A DNA stretch of 64,000 bases from Heligmosomoides polygyrus polygyrus (taxonomy: Eukaryota > Nematoda > Chromadorea > Rhabditida > Heligmosomidae), in NCBI GenBank assembly GCA_947396885.1, contig OX377206.1, positions 52,063,631 through 52,127,630 on the forward strand. Direction: 5' to 3'. Of this stretch, positions 50,318 to 62,049 are shown in pieces. The position numbers were made by a program, and so were the translations under genes. The notes beneath the pieces were generated by a model. It was not told where the DNA came from, searched no databases, and saw only the letters and a list, made by a program, of their open reading frames with translations. The first letter of the stretch is position 1. Every line of letters begins with the position of its first letter.

Positions 50318-53300
50318 ACAAAGCGTCCCCTTTCCATAACTTACTTTAAATTTGCTCCTATGAATTCCAATTAACACCATTCGAATCCCCTCTACACTGC
50401 GCATTCGATGCATCCAAGTTGTGTTTAGTTCGTCAACCTCTGACCTAGTTGTGGCGCATTTTCGTCTGGAGGACCCTTAATTGATTTACGACCTCTCCAA
50501 AACAGCCATTGGCGCCCACTTTGGGCACTTCACCAGCCGGCGGCGTTTCGGCGAAATCCGGAATTCTCCATTTCTCCCAAAAGATCCGAATTCAGCTTGT
50601 TGTGGCTACCATAGTGACACTAAACACCGCTTAGTTTGGTTGATTTTGATTTCACCGCATATTTTGTCCAATTGCTCGCAAGGTCCACTTTCAGGACGTC
50701 CTTTTTCAATAACCACCCCTTCCTTTGCAAGCATTTATTTACGTTGATTTAGCTGAGAAAAGCTCCTTTCACGTCTGGTAAAACAGCTTTGAGAGCTAGG
50801 TAGCGGCCGCTTTAATATGTCTTCAAAAACGCTGTTTTTCGTCTATTGTAGAGAATTCTCCCATTTTGAATTCGTTGTAGTGTGTACAAAAAAGCAGTGA
50901 AGGTGATCCAACTTTTTCCAGTGGACGGTAGTATGGTCGGTATTCCAAAACTAGCAGCAAATAATATTGGCTTTCTTCGGGGTGGTAATTTTGTGGCCTT
51001 TACTGCTATCCAAATTTCGTATCTTATCTCGTTTTCTTCAGTTTAACCTTCTGGTTGCTCTTGAATGTGAAAATGGTTTGGTTAGCCGTTTTGGCCGCGT
51101 CAACAGCTTTTCGGCAATGTAATATGGCTCAAATAGGACATGGTCGAAATTTTGCCCTTTCTGCATGCAGTCGGTTCTGAGAGTGGGACTTGGACTCGGC
51201 CCGAGCCCTGTGCTCGGCGGCCGAGTCGAGGGTGACCTCTGCTCAGTTCGCACCTCGGTGCGATACTCATTCGCTGTGCACTACTCCATTAGAGCAATAA
51301 AACCAACACCGATCGCTCTTTTGTGATCTGTTTCATCTCAGCCGTAGGGTCCTCGGTTTTTAACGATTTAATTGTCCTCACTCATTCTAAAATTTCTGAA
51401 ACACTCGCATGTCGTTGTTGCTGGTTAAAATTTAAACATCTCCCAATAAATAGCAGTTTTTCAGCCTAAGTAAAAAGCCTTGCATGCGTTTCCATTCCGG
51501 ATGTCGACTTCGTGGTCGACCCAGTATTCAACTTATATGAGTAAGAAATTAGAAAAACATGAGATTGAGCAGTAATCACTTCACGGGAGGTCTAAGAGTG
51601 TGCTAGTTGCGAAAGTTCTCTTATGCCCGATTCAGGTAGTTTTTGGGTTTCGGAGAATCGATTTCCAAACAAACTCCCGTAGAAGTAGAAGGCGTGGCGC
51701 ATCCCAAAAAAGACTGGGTAGCGTCTTCCTTTATTCTTTACCCTTTATATACCATTTTCACGTCGAACTGGACACTTTCCAAATCAAATTGGACAATCTT
51801 CTAAGCTGGCCTATAAATTTTGAAATCAAATTGAAAGTCTTCCAAATTAAGATGAGCTTCTTACAAGTTAAACTAAAGACTCTTCAAGATGGTTAAAATA
51901 ATTTTTTGCTCAAAGGAAACTTAGAATAACTTTTGTGAATTTTTTTACTTCAGCTGCCGACTGAGAGGAATAATTTTATAAAATTTTTATCTTTTGAGAA
52001 AAATAATGAATTAAATTTTGCGTTAAGGTAGCAATCATGCCGTACATTAAAGGACTGGATCGCGCCATGCACTTAAAAAGTTCAACGTAACGTTTATTTG
52101 ATGTGTAAATACTGCTTACATGCAGTAAGAAAGTTAGGATGCGCGTGTTTTCTTACAATTGTTTGTGCTGCTCCGCTTGCAGGTGCGAAACTGCATGCAA
52201 ACAAAAGTTTTGCTATCAATCGAATAAAAATCACGAAGTTTCGGACGTAGGCATGGCGCAATTTCTGTTTTGGTTGTATAAAAAGGACGCCTTCCTGCTC
52301 TTCTAAACAAGCTTTGAATCATTGTTTTTCCTCAAAAAATAAATTTTTTATAAAAATTCAAACTATGTGTTCTATTATTGGGAAGTAAATTAAAACTTCA
52401 AAGGAAGTTATACTTAAATTTACCTTAAACAAAAAATATTCTAACATTTTTGAAGAGTAGAAGAAGCCAATTTTGATTCGGAACAGTTCGCTCTGATTTG
52501 AAAAGTCTTAGTTAGCTTGGAAGAGTGTCCAATTCGACGTGAAAATGGTATATTTAGAACAGCAAATTTGTCGATAGACACTCAATCCAATGCAAATTTT
52601 CAAAAATACGTTAAAAATTTTGCTAAGTTTCCGAAGATTTCCGTTAATTCGTTAAACCAGATTTTAGCGGAAGATGTCGTTAATTTGTTAAAATTGTCAA
52701 ATCATTAAACTTTCTGTGTACAGTCCTGGGACAGACCTCAAAAGAGCGATCGGTGTTGGTTTTATTGCTCTAATGGAGTAGTGCACTGCCAATGGGTATC
52801 GCACCGAGGTGCGAACCGAGCAGAGGTCACCCGCGACTCGGCCGCCGAGCACGGGGCTCGGGCCGAGTCCAAGTCCCACTCTCAGAACCGACTGCATGCA
52901 GAAAGGGTAAAATTTCAACCATGTCCTATTTGAGCCATATTACATTGCCGAAAAGCTGTTGACGCGGCCAAAACGGCTAACCAAACCATTTTCACATTCA
53001 AGAGCAACCCGAAGGTTAAACTGAAGAAAACGAGATAAGATACGAAATTTGGATAGCAGTAAAGGCCACAAAATTACCACCCCGAAGAAAGCCAGTATTA
53101 TTTGCTGCTAGTTTTGGAATACCGACCCTACTACCGTCCACTGAAAAAAGTTGGATCACCTTCTCTGCTTTTCTATACACACTACAACGAATTCAAAAAG
53201 GGAGAATCCTGTACAGTGAACAAAAAACTGCGTTTCTGAAGACATATTAAAGCGGTCGCTTTCTAGTTCTTGGAGCTGTTTTACTAGACGTGAAAGGAGC

Positions 53301-53742
53301 TTTTCTCAGCTAAATCAACGTAAATAAATGCTTGCAAAGGAAGGGGTGGTTATTGAAAAAGGACGTCCTGAAAGTGGACCTTGCAAGCAATTGGACAAAA
53401 TATGCGGTGAAATCAAAATCAACCAAACTAAGCGGTGTTTAGTGTCACTATGGTACCCACAACAAGCTGAATTCGGATCTTTTGAGAGAAATGGAGAATT
53501 CCGGATATCGCCGAAATCAGCTGGTGGAGTCTCCGAAGTGGGCGCCAATGGCAGTTTTGGAGAGGTCGTATATCAATTAAGAGCCCTCCGGACGAAAATG
53601 CGCCACAACTAGGTCAGAGGTTGATGAACTAAACACAACTTGGAAGCATCGAATGTGCAGTGAAGAGGGGATTCGAATGGTGTTAATTGGAATCCATAGG
53701 AGCAAATTTAAAGTAAGTTATGGAAAGGGGACGCTTTGTGAC
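50318..53742. mobile_element. Inner element with ~1-kb inverted repeats
   Basis: 50318-51335 and 52725-53742 are inverted copies about 95% alike by eye, with a 1.4-kb core. Landmarks: AAAGCGTCCCCTTTCC at the outer ends and CCGATCGCTCTTTTG at the inner ends. Near-identical translation of the two arms reflects their duplication, not a gene. It is probably a separate element nested in the 6.8-kb element; its target duplication is not visible. Confidence 0.75.
51765..51895. repeat. Short degenerate repeat (AAATCAAATTG / CTTCCAAATTAAG words)
   Basis: Four or five related words of about 13-16 bp follow each other in the core of the inner element. Confidence 0.4.
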
Positions 53743-53763
53743 GGATTAATCCGTCGCAAAGCG
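53732..53763. repeat. 32-bp near-perfect palindrome
   Basis: CGCTTTGTGACGGATT pairs with AATCCGTCGCAAAGCG (one G-T mismatch) at the right end of the inner element. The same core recurs at 63423-63456. Confidence 0.75.
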
Positions 53764-53901
53764 ACTTTTTTTGCAAAGAGCGATATTGTAGAGACGCATT
53801 AAAATGTCCAACATAATGTTCTGCTCTGGAAAATTTGCTATGTAACATTACTTAAAATTTTTCAGTTCACCTGGCCCAATAAGTGTAATAAATTGCAAAG
53901 T

Positions 53902-54390
53902 TAAACAAAACATACAACTGTAAGGAAGGCAAATATCCCCACTTTGTCGTGTAAGTGGCATTTACACTATCAATCACATAAAGCTGCGGTGAACATTTGG
54001 AGTGCATGGCGCGACCTCATCTTTTAATGCGCTAAATGCTTGCTTGTTATCTGTGGGCTGTACCATTCGTAGTTCGCTGGGTTGAGCGCATGGATCAGTT
54101 TCTCCCACCCACTCATGCTTCCTACTTATCGCTTGAACACTTTTCCAAGACGTTGCGATTTTTATTCGGTTAATAGCAGAAGTTAAACAATAAATACAAC
54201 TTCAAGGAACACACATATCCCCACTTTGGGGGTTCATGTAAGTGGCATTTACACTATCAATCAAAAAAGCTGCAGTGAACTTTTGGAGTGCATGGCGCGA
54301 TCTCATCTTTTAGTGCGCCATATGCTTGCTTCTTCGCTGTGGACTGTAAGATTCTCCCATTCGAAGTTGTTTGGATTGAGCGCAGTTGGC
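53902..54390. repeat. Diverged tandem duplication (~285-bp offset)
   Basis: 53902-54095 and 54184-54390 share ATATCCCCACTTTG, GTAAGTGGCATTTACACTATC, GGAGTGCATGGCGCGA and GTGCGC/ATGCGC-ATGCTTGCTT blocks. Confidence 0.7.
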
Positions 54391-54829
54391 TACGTCAATA
54401 GCGTGGCCCGTCATACTCGACGCCGACAAAGCCGGCTAGCCTTGCGTGGCCTGTGGAGCCGATGCCGGCGGAATCGCCTAGCCCGGCGTGGCCGGCGGAT
54501 GCCATGCAGGCAAAGCCGTCGACCGACGCTGGTGTCGTTATAGAGGAGAAACTTCCTTTCAGGAGGCCACCAGGATATGTAATAGAGGTTATGTAACAGT
54601 ATTTGAATGAATGCGTGCCTCATCCTAATGGGTTGTTTGCAAATATAGAGGACCTAGGGTAAAAACCAACGTAAAGCCTTCATTCTATAGCATGCGCCAC
54701 ATACAGGGTGTCTCAAAAAATGAATACACTGTTTGAAAGGTGATAACTTCGCTCACACTGAATATACTGAAAAGTTAAGAGTCCATATGAAAGTTTAAGA
54801 AAACAGAAATTTTCTGACAAATGAGCGGT

Positions 54830-55200
54830 ATGGAGTGCGCCATGCACTCGTCTAAAATCTTGCATTTTACAATCGATTGATTGTGTTCCGTTTGAATACC
54901 AGTGATAATTTTATCACAAAGTGGCCGTAACGATTGACTTGTGCTTTTTTCAAGGTTTAAAACTTAAAGGCACTATTAAGGCTTGCGAAAAATGCAGGTA
55001 CTATTTAAAAGGTTCTAACATTGCTGCTAGCAAAATTTTTGAAGATGTTTGAGACTCATATGAGAGCACAGGGTAACGAGATTTCTGAGGCGTGTAAGGA
55101 GTTAAGATTGCGCCATGCCCTCTCACGAAACCTTGCATTTCGGACTCGATTGATTGTGCATGGGCTGAATGCCTGTCACAATCTTGTTACCGTTGCTGCA
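54830..55200. repeat. Diverged tandem duplication (~272-bp offset)
   Basis: 54838-54940 and 55110-55195 share TGCGCCATGC, CTTGCATTT and TCGATTGATTGTG followed by a CACAA-rich block; related in style to the repeat at 53902-54390. Confidence 0.55.
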
Positions 55201-55218
55201 TTCGTTGCTACATGCTGC

Positions 55219-55865
55219 GCGCTGGCTTTCGCGTGCAACCTTAATCGAAGTTCCTGGTTCGGATTTCTCGCCAAGGCCAACCAGGCCTTCCATCTCTCCA
55301 AAAATGATGAGTTGGTATCAGACCTCTCTGGTAAGGACCAAACACTCATGGATTGACTGGCTACCGCAAGTCGTAGCATAAGCCACATAAAAGTTTTCTT
55401 CTTTTCTCCCTTCTCCATAAACACAAGAAATCTTCCTCCAGGAAAAAACAAAAATAAAGCAAAAGTAAGTAGAAATAAAGTAAAAATTTAATGGAAGGCA
55501 ACGGTCAAACAGATTGTGATCATGAAATACTAGGAGATCCAGAGAGCTATGCATTTCTATACATAAAGTTAGAAATAGGCTTTAATATGTCGAATGTCTT
55601 CCTTCATTAGCTACTTGGCAGCTGTGGGTGTAATTATCTCCCGCGAGCACAGTGGTCAGCGGCGCCAGACAGGAATTAGGTCACTGAACTTTTATTTAGG
55701 CGCTCGCTAGGCGATTTTGAGCTCATCGGGAAGAGGGCTCGGTGATCACGAATATGTGATTCAATTTGCAATGCGCTCAATTTGAAGAGCGTTACAGAAA
55801 AGCGGCGGAAAAGGCGGTTTTTTTCGCTTTTTCCGCCCAAAGACCAAAAGATAAGGCCGGTATTG
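55219..55865 (-). repeat. Right terminal inverted repeat of the 6.8-kb element
   Basis: Inverse of 49041-49689. Confidence 0.85.
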
Positions 55866-55867
55866 TA

Positions 55868-57711
55868 CTAACTGACGTCCGAGCTTGCGAAGCTATGCAG
55901 AGAGGCGATAAAGGAGGATCTTAAGGAGAGAAAGGCGGAAGTGTTGGCTGAAGCTGCAGAGGCAGGGTTGAGCATACGCAATGCCCGCCAAGACTTCGCC
56001 AACTTCAAGACCAAGATGACCGCTCTCCGACGTCCCGACGGAACCGTCACCTCTTCTAGAAGGACCATGGAGAAGGTCATCCACGACTTCTACTCCGATC
56101 TCTTCGTTAGCCACGTCCACCTGCCCCATGCCATCTTCCGCAGGATGGATACGTCATCCCCTCTGTTCTCCCTTCCGAGATCCGACACGCCATCTCGTCG
56201 GTGAAGAAACGTACAGCACCCGGTCCCGACAGGATCAGACCCGAACACCTGAAGAACCTCCCGCCAGCGCTCATCAACACCCTGGCGCGGCTCTTCACAC
56301 GTTACCTGTCGGAGTGCAAGGTTCCATCTGAGTGGAAGACCAGCAAGACCGTCTTGCTGTACAAGAAGGGAGACGTGTACGACATTGGCAACTATCGCCC
56401 GATCTGCCTGCTGTCCGTAGTCTACAAGCTGTTCACTCGAGTCATCCTGAATAGGATCGGCCAAACGCTGGACGAAGGACAGCCATGCGAACGAGCAGGA
56501 TTTCGGAGAGGATTCAGCACGATCGACCACATACACACCATTACGAAGCTCATCGAAGTGTCGCGAGAGTACAAGCTGCCGCTTTGCCTTACGTTCATCG
56601 ACCTGAAGAAGGCATTCGACTCTGTCGAAGCTGAAGCGCTCATCGAAGCCCTGCTCACTCAGGGCGTTCCTACTCAATACATCAGAGTCCTTCGAGAGCT
56701 GTACAGTGGATTCACGACCAAGATCTCACCATTCTACAACGACCTCGTCATTGACGTGAAGAGAGGGGTTCGACAAGTGGATACCATATCCCCGAAGCTC
56801 TTCAGCGCCACTCTCGAAAACGTCATGCGCGAACTAGAATGGGAAGACATGGGAGTGAAGGTCGACGGCCGGCAACTATATCATCTTCGCTTCGCTGACG
56901 ACATCGTGCTCATAACACCGAGCATCAGCCAGGCGGGCGAATGCTGGACGACTTCGATCGTGTATGTGGGAACGTTGGACTGCAGCTGAATCTTACGAAG
57001 ACGATGTTCATGAAGAACGGATGGGTTTCTGATGCCCCATTCTCGCTCAACGGAACGAACATCTTCGAATGCTCCAGCTTTGTGTATCTGGGTCGCGAAG
57101 TCAACATGGCCAACGACCTAGCACCACAGCTGAGCAGGAGGAAAAGAGCGGCTTGGGGAGCTTTCAAGAGCGTCGAAGAAGTCGCGAAGAAGACGAAGAA
57201 CGTCCGACTCCGTGCCCACCTATTCGACTCCACTGTTCTTCCTGCCCTAACATACGCCTCAGAGACCTGGGCTATACGAAAGCAGGATGAACACGCGATC
57301 AGCGTCGCGTAGCGTGGAATCGAGAGGACGATGCTCGGAGTGGCACGACTCACGCAAGTGAGAGAAGGCCTCCGGAGTTTCGAGCTTCGCCGACGTTCGA
57401 AGATCAGAGACGCTGTCGCATGGGCCAAGTTGTCGAAAATTAGGTGGGCCGGCCACGTAATGCGCTTCGCAGACACCCGCTGGACGAGAGCCATCACCGA
57501 CTGGATTTCGCGGGATGTCAAAAGAACACCAGGACGCCCACCAACGCGTTGGTCGAACTTCTTCGTTAAAGCCCTGAACGACCGATATGACGCTGTTCGT
57601 GTCCCTCGAGCGAGGAGGATCCATTGGACCACTCTGGCACGCGACAGGGACGAATGGAGACGCTGCTGGCACCCGCTCGAGCAATTCGATGATCAACGGG
57701 ACTACAGGTGA
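55868..57711 (+). pseudogene. RTE-A copy 2 reverse transcriptase gene
   Basis: Carries the same domains as copy 1 ([80 protein letters not shown]). A base lost near 56130, an indel near 56935 and a TAG near 57310 break it into three frames (to 56204, 56201-56989, 56941-57312) plus a tail 57331-57711. Motif B has RQVD like copy 1's GQVD. The tail ACAGGTG repeat ends at 57719. Confidence 0.88.
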
Positions 57712-57719
57712 TACAGGTG

Positions 57720-57732
57720 AATCATCATGGTT
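57720..57732. repeat. Target-site duplication, right, RTE-A copy 2
   Basis: Exact copy of 47449-47461. Confidence 0.9.
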
Positions 57733-57770
57733 AGGAAGAAGGGCGCTTCATGCTTCGTCTTGGCATTCAA

Positions 57771-58005
57771 CATGAAGGATAAGGATAAGCATAAAGGACC
57801 TTCTAGGATGCGCCGCGCATTCTCTTTCTACGAGATGTCGTGAAAGCAATTTGAATGCGCATTTTACTTTTACAGGGACTGGCGGTGACCAGCCAATGAA
57901 CAAATTAGTATATCATCCTTCCCAGACAAGTCAGGAACCAATTAACTGACCTCGAAGGGGTGGAAGGCAAGGTTGGCCTGGCCGGAAAACACGAACCAAG
58001 ATTAA
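57771..58005. mobile_element. R6-type SINE-like repeat
   Basis: GGATAAGGATAAG tail, then CTTTCTACGAGATGTCGTG and ATCCTTCCCAGACAAGTC, collinear with 14152-14350. Confidence 0.55.
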
Positions 58006-58009
58006 GCTT

Positions 58010-58310
58010 GAGGTTCTGGAATCGAAGTGAGGCTGAAATATAAAACAAACGATTTTATGAGGGCAGTTTTTGAACCAGTTAGCACGAATTTAACTTTTCC
58101 CGATTTTTCGAGGATGTCATGGACATGATACATTTTCAACTTGGAGGAGTGACATCTGCGTCTGAAATCGGACGCAATAAAATTTCGAGTTCTAACTACA
58201 AATCTTGACCTAAAAATCTTCCTACGAAGTTTTTTAAATCGCTCTTTGAATGGATGACGAAGTCGCAACCGAAAGAATGAATTAGTACGGAAATAATTTC
58301 TTCCTCTCTG
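58010..58310. repeat. R7-type repeat
   Basis: Related to 24420-24720, and inverted to 36190-36330 (GTCGCAACCGAAAGAATG against the complement of CATCCTTCGGTTGCC). Confidence 0.5.
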
Positions 58311-58311
58311 A

Positions 58312-58321
58312 AGGCCAACAT
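58312..58321. repeat. Target-site duplication, 3' side, RTE-B copy
   Basis: AGGCCAACAT, matched by AGGACAACAT at 61292-61301 (one mismatch). Confidence 0.6.
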
Positions 58322-58338
58322 TTTTTTCTTCTTCTTCT

Positions 58339-59785
58339 TCAGCGTTTGTCCCGCTTCGTGGCGGGGTCCGCTATTCTGGTGTCATGACGCCACCTTTCCC
58401 TATCCAGCGCTAGATCGGGGTGGACACCAGCTACTTTCAAGTCCGTATGTAACGTATCAGCCCAGCGCTGCTTCGGGCGCTCTCTAGGCCGCTTTCCTAT
58501 TACCTCGAAGTTAAGGCCTATCTTGCGGACGCTGTCTTCCTTTCCACGTTGAACGTGGCCGTACCATCGCAAGCGAGCTTCGCGCATCTTGTTGGCTATC
58601 GGCGCGACACCGAACTTCTGCCGAATGACATCGTTTCGGATGCGGTCCATTCGCGTGACTCCAGCCGTCCAGCGCAGCATCTTCGTCTCCATGACGCTGA
58701 AACGCGTTTCAACTTCTTTGGTCGCTGGCCAACACTCAGCGCCGTACATCGCTACTGGCCGGATGACTGTTCTGTAGATCTTTGACTTCAGGTGCTCTGG
58801 TATCTTCCTATCGCAGAGCACACCAATCAGCGAACGCCACTTGGACCAATCTGCACTCACGCGTGAGTTCACTTCAACCATCAGACCGCCGTCAGACGCT
58901 ATTGCTGATCCGAGGTATTTAAACACCGAAGTGCGTGCAAGCTCAGTACCGTTAATCTTAATGGAGCCGGACTCGTTTACGTCAGTCGTTAGGTACTCGG
59001 TCTTCTTGATTTCAATTTGAGTCCGAACATCGCCAGGCGGTCGCACCAAGCTTGCACCTGCCGCTCGAGATCATCTTTATCTTCGCAAGCGAACATCACG
59101 TCATCAGCATAAAGCAGCGGGACGGGCTTCTGAAGTTCTCGTGTGATGGCATCCATGACGACAACAAAGAGGAGTGGGGAAAGCGCAGAATCCTGGTGTA
59201 CTCCGTCAGAGGTGGGAAACTCCATCGAGGTCCGAGCTGCAACTTGAACTCTTTGGACAAGAGTAGAGAATTCGCACCCACTCTATGAGGAACTCCATGT
59301 TGACGTAGGGCGTACCATATCACTTTACGCGGTACGCGATCAAAGGCCTTCTCCAAGTCGAGAAAGGCTACATGCACTGGCTTCTGTTTCTCGCGATGTT
59401 TCTTTATCAGGAGGCGGGCGGCATGTATGGCATCAACGGTGCCACAGCCAGCCACGAAGCCGCACTGATTGCTGGAAAGCTGGACGATGTCCCGAATTCG
59501 TCCATCGACAACTCGCTCAAAGATCTTCATGCTGTGCGAAAGCAAGCGAATCGGACGGTAATTGGAGCAGTCCGCAGGACTGCCCTTTTTCTTCCGAATT
59601 GGAATTGTCGTACTTTGGCGCCAACACTCAGGGACTTTCTTCTCCGCCACAACCTGATTAAAGAACTTCGCCAACCACTCAGCAGGGTACCAGTACTTGG
59701 ACTTCCATAAATCAGCTGCCACGTCATCGGGCCCAGTCGCTTTGCCTGGCCTCGTCTTCTTCAAAGCCGCTTCAATCTCCTCCAC
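58339..59785 (-). pseudogene. RTE-B reverse transcriptase gene
   Basis: Minus strand, from 59785: KKTRPGKATGPDDVAADLW, IRKKKGSPADCSNYRPIRLL, SNQCGFVAG, HVAFLDLEKAFDRVP (motif A). Then a frame change, DGVHQDSALSPLLFVVVMDA (motif B region), VPLLYADDVMFA (motif C), another frame change near 58990, FKYLGSAIASDG, IYRTVIRPVAMYGAECWP, RLRWYGHVQRG and the terminal DPATKRDKR. The catalytic Asp residues are intact, but frame breaks near 59225 and 59000 prevent a full product. Confidence 0.88.
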
Positions 59786-60166
59786 GGTGATCTTCTGAAC
59801 GGGGCCGTGGGTTGGAGCCGTAGAAGGGATGGCTGGATGAGGAAATTCTTCTGTGGAGATCTCCTCAAAGTAGTCGCGCCATCACTTCAATGCCTTCTTG
59901 CGGTCCGTAAGAAGATGGCCGTTCTCATCATGGATGACGAAAAACTTCTCAATTCTGGCGATTCTTAGCAAACCGGTACAGATACCGCTCGCCATCGCAT
60001 GACTCGAGCGTTTTCGTTGAGATCTCCATAATGAGTGGCTTTTGCAACAGCCACGGCCTTCTTTGCAGCCTTCTTCGCTTCTTGGTACTTCCGCCAGTTG
60101 TCAACTGTCTTTTCGCCGAGAAACACGTGATAAAGCGACTTCTTCTCTCGCACTTTTGCTTTCACG

Positions 60167-61115
60167 TCATCTGTCCACAGCCATGCCTGCTTGTCGACCT
60201 TCCGTCGCCCAGGCTTCGTAATGCCGAGTTCCGACTGTGCAGCTTGACGAATCGCGTCGGTCGTTTTCTCCCACGTTTAGTCGACAGTCGTGACTGTCGG
60301 TAACGCGAGAAATCACAGCTGCTTCTTTCTCTCTCATTCGCCGCCACTTGATTCTTGCAGCACCGCATCGATCGACCTGCTTCAGCCTCGGATGGGCGAT
60401 CTTTAGGGTGAAGATCAGCGGTCGATGCTGTGGGGCGACCGTCTCATACGGCACGATCTTCGCGTCTGTGACAAGACTCCGGTTGCGATCTCTCACAAGG
60501 ACAAAGTCTATCTGAGACTTGGAGCTCCCACTGTAGTATGAGATAAGGTGCGAGTCGCGTTTTCGGAAGACGGTGTTCACAATGGTGAGGTTATGCGATT
60601 CCGCATACTCAAGAACGCCTCATCATCGGCGTTACGTGATCCGTATCCGAAACCACCATGACAGCTGTACCCGTCTTTCGTAGCAGCTACGTGCCCATTA
60701 AGGTCACCAGCGACTAGGATGACATCTTTCAACGGTACCTCTGCTGTCTTCTCATCCAGCAGGTTCCAGAACTCATCCTTGGCTTGATCGGAGCAGCCAA
60801 TCTGCGGAGCATACGCAAACAAGAAGTGATAGAGTCGCTCCTTAGCGGCGACAACGGTCTTCATCAATCGATCGTCAAAGCGCTCAACGCTTACAATCGA
60901 GTCACGAAATCGTTCGGAGACGATTATTCCGACACCACTGGTGGTCCTGGGACTTCCACATATAGAACGGCCTTGAAGCCACGTCCTATGTCCCTTGACT
61001 TGCGGCAGGACCATCTCGTCTCCTGCACCGCACAGAAATCAACTCTTCTACGCTCCAGTGCTTCAACCAACTCGCACGAGCGGCTCGTCAACGTAGCCAC
61101 ATTCAGCGTTGCCAC
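60167..61115 (-). pseudogene. RTE-B endonuclease gene
   Basis: Minus strand: MATLNVATL (Asn), FCAVQETRWS (Glu), GVGIIVSERFRDSI, LFAYAPQIG, LVAGDLNGHVA (Asp, Asn), KSQIDFVLVRDRN and APQHRPLIF in place of the usual SDHR, so the catalytic Asp before the terminal His is replaced by Gln. Frame changes at about 60985 and 60600. Confidence 0.82.
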
Positions 61116-61291
61116 GCGGGTGCTGCTTACGTTACGGAACTTTCGAACTAGCTCAGTTGCTCCCCGATGCCGTCCTCGCAGGCTGGCCTGTCACAAGGGC
61201 CTGTCGATTGCAATCGAATGTCCGTGTTCGGCTTAGCTCGCAGAGCGGGCAGTTTCCAGTGGCACCACGTGGAGGAACGGACACCGCCACC

Positions 61292-61489
61292 AGGACAACA
61301 TCACAAAGTGAAATTGAACCGTGTAAAATTTTAAGCCCTGAGTATTATACAGTAGAAAAACCAATCCTCTCCGCAGCGATCATCAATATGATTAGGGGTT
61401 GTATTCAAAATCGTCGTTTTGCATGAAAATAACATTATTTTTTACCTGAACCAGACTTATGTAGGTGACGTTTTGCCACATCCTACTAT
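61292..61489. other. No gene recognised
   Basis: AT-rich, begins with the RTE-B target duplication. Confidence 0.5.
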
Positions 61490-61619
61490 ATATAAAATTG
61501 TCTGTCCTTTCGTCTGCCCGTCCGTCGGTCCCCCCGTCCGCCTGTCCGTCCGTCTGTCCATCGGGTCTTTCGTAAACGTCGAGTTGTAGCCACCCGGGTT
61601 CAGGCAAGGTGTCACCTAA

Positions 61620-62045
61620 GTCGTGTTGAAGGGGTTAGAAGACGTGTCGCCGACGTCGCGCAAAAGCATGTGTCATCGACCTCGTGAAAGCGAGCGTCCG
61701 AGTTCAGAAGAGGTGTCATCGACGTCGTTCATCAGGTGCCTGGATTTAGAAGAGGTGTCACCAATGTCGCAAAAGGCCTGTCTGGATTCAGACGACGTGT
61801 CAACGATGTCGCGCCAAGGGTTCCGCATTCACACGACGTGTCAACGATGTCGCACAAAGCACGTCCGGCTTGAGAAGACATGTCATCGACGTCGTTCATC
61901 AGGTGCCTGGGTTTAGAAGAGGTGTCACCAATGCCGCAAAAGGCCTGTCTGGATTCAGACGACGTGTCAACGATGTCGCGCAAAGCACGTTCGGGTTGAT
62001 AATACATTTTACTGACGTTGTTCAACAGGCGTCCGTGAATTTCAA
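61620..62045 (+). repeat. 42-bp tandem repeats, left arm (about 10 units)
   Basis: Units such as AGACGACGTGTCAACGATGT..., each with a GTGTC-x6-GTCG pattern; 42 bp equals 14 codons, giving repeated peptides like FRRRVNDVAQS in an open frame. Confidence 0.75.
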
Positions 62046-62049
62046 AAAG

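Larger units (their letters stand above)
49041..55865. mobile_element. 6,825-bp DNA element with ~650-bp terminal inverted repeats and TA duplication
   Basis: AATACCGGCCTTATCTTTTG follows position 49041 and its inverse ends at 55864; the outermost base differs (T and G). TA at 49039-49040 and 55866-55867 is the target duplication: removing the element restores RTE-A (CAGGCAAC-TA-CTAACTGAC; copy 1 CAGGCAACTACCAACTGAC). The arms 49041-49689 and 55219-55865 are highly similar. A second paired stretch (about 50170-50290 with 54585-54705) lies at matching distances, so the full arms may be longer and partly replaced. No transposase. Broadly Tc1/mariner-like by target; otherwise unclassified. Confidence 0.85.
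47462..57719 (+). mobile_element. RTE-A copy 2: complete LINE split by a 6.8-kb DNA element
   Basis: Bounded by the exact 13-bp duplication AATCATCATGGTT. Subtracting the insertion (6,825 bp plus one TA) leaves 3,431 bp, one base longer than copy 1. It lies in the intron after RhoGEF exon E5, starting 120 bp past the donor, in sense orientation to the gene. The coding region is broken by nonsense changes, indels and the insertion. Confidence 0.92.
58322..61291 (-). mobile_element. RTE-B LINE, near full length (2,970 bp)
   Basis: Minus strand. The 5' end (GGCGGTGTCCGTTCC) equals that of the copy at 11176; the 3' end is a GAA-rich tail. Flanked by an imperfect 10-bp duplication. Endonuclease and reverse transcriptase domains are both present but split by at least four frame changes. 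It resembles nematode RTE-1 in having one long coding region and a short non-poly(A) tail. Confidence 0.87.

Noticed and set aside
53315..53612. Two similar proteins encoded at 50481-50747 (+) and 53315-53548 (-)
   Set aside because: They are the two arms of one inverted repeat, so similarity is duplication of DNA rather than protein conservation.
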